DNA from: Pseudomonadota bacterium
GTDB taxonomy: Bacteria; Pseudomonadota; Gammaproteobacteria; Steroidobacterales; Woeseiaceae
Direction: 5' to 3'
NCBI GenBank assembly: GCA_022360335.1
Contig: JAKSCZ010000170.1
Location: forward strand, 1 to 7,378
Length of the DNA stretch: 7,378 bases
A program made the position numbers and the translations under genes. The notes under the pieces were generated by a model. That model was given only the letters and a program-made list of their open reading frames with translations, was not told where the DNA came from and made no database searches. This document shows positions 6,857 through 7,378 of this stretch, piece after piece (the first letter of the stretch is position 1; each line of letters begins with the position of its first letter).

Positions 6857-7248
6857 TGAAGATTGATCGACACTTCCTCCTTTCCGACGACGATGCTGTC
6901 GGTGATGGCTTCTATGATTCCTAGCTGTTCTTTCTTGGATAGGGTGTCCCAACGTTCTGACAACGCTTGGGTTTCAGAGAACGCTTGCTCGGAAGAGAGG
7001 TTTTGGATCTTTAGATAATCAATCTCGCTCTGGATGTTTGGGATTTCCGCGTTGAGTTGGTTCAGACGCTCTTCCAAAGGGCTGTGCTTTCGCTTGAAGC
7101 CTTCCTTGGAGATGCTGTCATTCATGTAGAGGTCGTAGAACTTGTCCATCTCGGCCAAGAGGTCTTTCTTTTCCTTCTCAAGGATTTCGAGCTGTCCAGA
7201 CTTCTCGGCAATGACGTCGGTTGCCTGGTTGAGGTAGCTAGAAGCCAT
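6403..7248 (-). pseudogene. Serine recombinase, C-terminal remnant; frame runs on into antisense comM
   Basis: The 281-codon open frame has two parts. Residues 1-about 145 (7248 to about 6814) are the C-terminal region of a serine site-specific recombinase: a long coiled coil (LEILEKEKKDLLAEMDKFYD, then EGFKRKHSPLEERLNQLNAE), followed by the usual ending ERWDTLSKKEQLGIIEAITD and SINLHYLP. These features are typical of large serine recombinases after the zinc ribbon. The remaining residues are antisense to comM and have no homology value. The catalytic resolvase domain and zinc ribbon are absent: the 5' side is cut by an IS5-like end at about 7250. The 3' end points at the comM junction about 45 bp away, as expected for an integrase gene beside its attachment site. 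The ATG at 7248 is only the first Met after the break. The family call is good; activity is excluded for this copy. Confidence 0.72.
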
Positions 7249-7378
7249 CTCATAAATACTTTTTTGCCAGTATCATGAAAGCGGCGAGTTTGAGAAAGGC
7301 GAGGAAGTTCTCGACGTAGTATTCGAATCGGGTGATCAGTTTGCGATAGTTTTGTAGCCATGCGAAGAGTCGCTCGAC
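6812..7378. mobile_element. Edge of an integrated element in comM
   Basis: From about 6811-6814 to the right edge the DNA no longer matches comM, is clearly richer in A and T (runs such as TTTAAAAAAGGG), and carries recombinase and transposase remnants. The other end is outside the window, so size and cargo are unknown. The comM sequence at the break reads ATGAATCCGTG, where the usual gene continues into a second Cys-rich codon group. Confidence 0.7.
7250..7378 (-). CDS. IS5-family-like transposase, C-terminal 42 residues; runs off the right edge
   Basis: The minus strand reads VERLFAWLQNYRKLI, then TRFEYYVENFLAFLKLAAF and MILAKKYL before a TGA at 7252-7250. The VER..AWL start with the Glu of the DDE triad, and the helix ending in Leu/Met/Lys, are typical C-termini of IS5-family (DDE_Tnp_1) transposases. 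The frame is intact as far as visible. The stop lies two bases before the first Met of the recombinase remnant, so the IS end must be close to 7235-7255; GAGATGGCTTCTAG (minus) may be part of its terminal repeat. The N-terminus and far end of the IS lie outside the window. Confidence 0.72.
   Translation of the reverse strand, partial: VERLFAWLQNYRKLITRFEYYVENFLAFLKLAAFMILAKKYL

Overview
The window looks like a chromosomal stretch of a GC-rich gammaproteobacterium, perhaps near the Xanthomonadales, Chromatiales or Pseudomonas branches. The clues are an AlgZ/LytS-type histidine kinase, a TorF-family porin next to glnK-amtB, ubiK (yqiC) followed by comM (yifB), and short palindromic REP-like repeats beginning GTAGGA. 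No species can be named from this sequence.

Layout. At 1-553 (minus) is the N-terminal part of an AlgZ/FimS-like sensor kinase that runs off the left edge. At 625-1089 (minus) is a small exported DUF4124 protein. At 1193-2763 is a complete IS1182-like insertion sequence with one intact transposase and near-identical ends. It is flanked by two copies of a 22-bp palindromic sequence that looks like the terminator of the neighbouring amtB operon, so it appears to have landed in a terminator and duplicated it. At 2833-5099 (minus) is a compact operon, porin - glnK - amtB, with short gaps and good ribosome binding sites. Upstream (5144-5260) lie a sigma-54 promoter and one strong plus one weak NtrC box, so this is a nitrogen-starvation (Ntr) operon for ammonium uptake.

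On the plus strand come ubiK (5330-5566), six REP-like palindromes (5568-5745), and comM (5774 onward). comM is broken at its Asn-Pro-Cys motif (about 6811-6814). From there to the right edge the DNA is foreign and more AT-rich. It holds the C-terminal part of a serine site-specific recombinase pointing at the junction (minus), which is cut at its 5' side by the end of an IS5-like transposase gene (minus). This reads as the edge of an element integrated in comM, later damaged by an IS.

How the parts relate: when nitrogen is scarce, NtrC-P and RpoN would drive porin-glnK-amtB; GlnK would gate AmtB, and the porin may admit a nitrogen-related solute through the outer membrane. The rest is housekeeping (ubiquinone synthesis, natural-transformation helicase) plus three mobile insertions. 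I see no clearly new multi-gene defence or metabolic system. The most interesting points are the IS that targets and duplicates a terminator while carrying inward-facing terminators in its own ends, the Ntr-controlled porin, and the nested insertion in comM.
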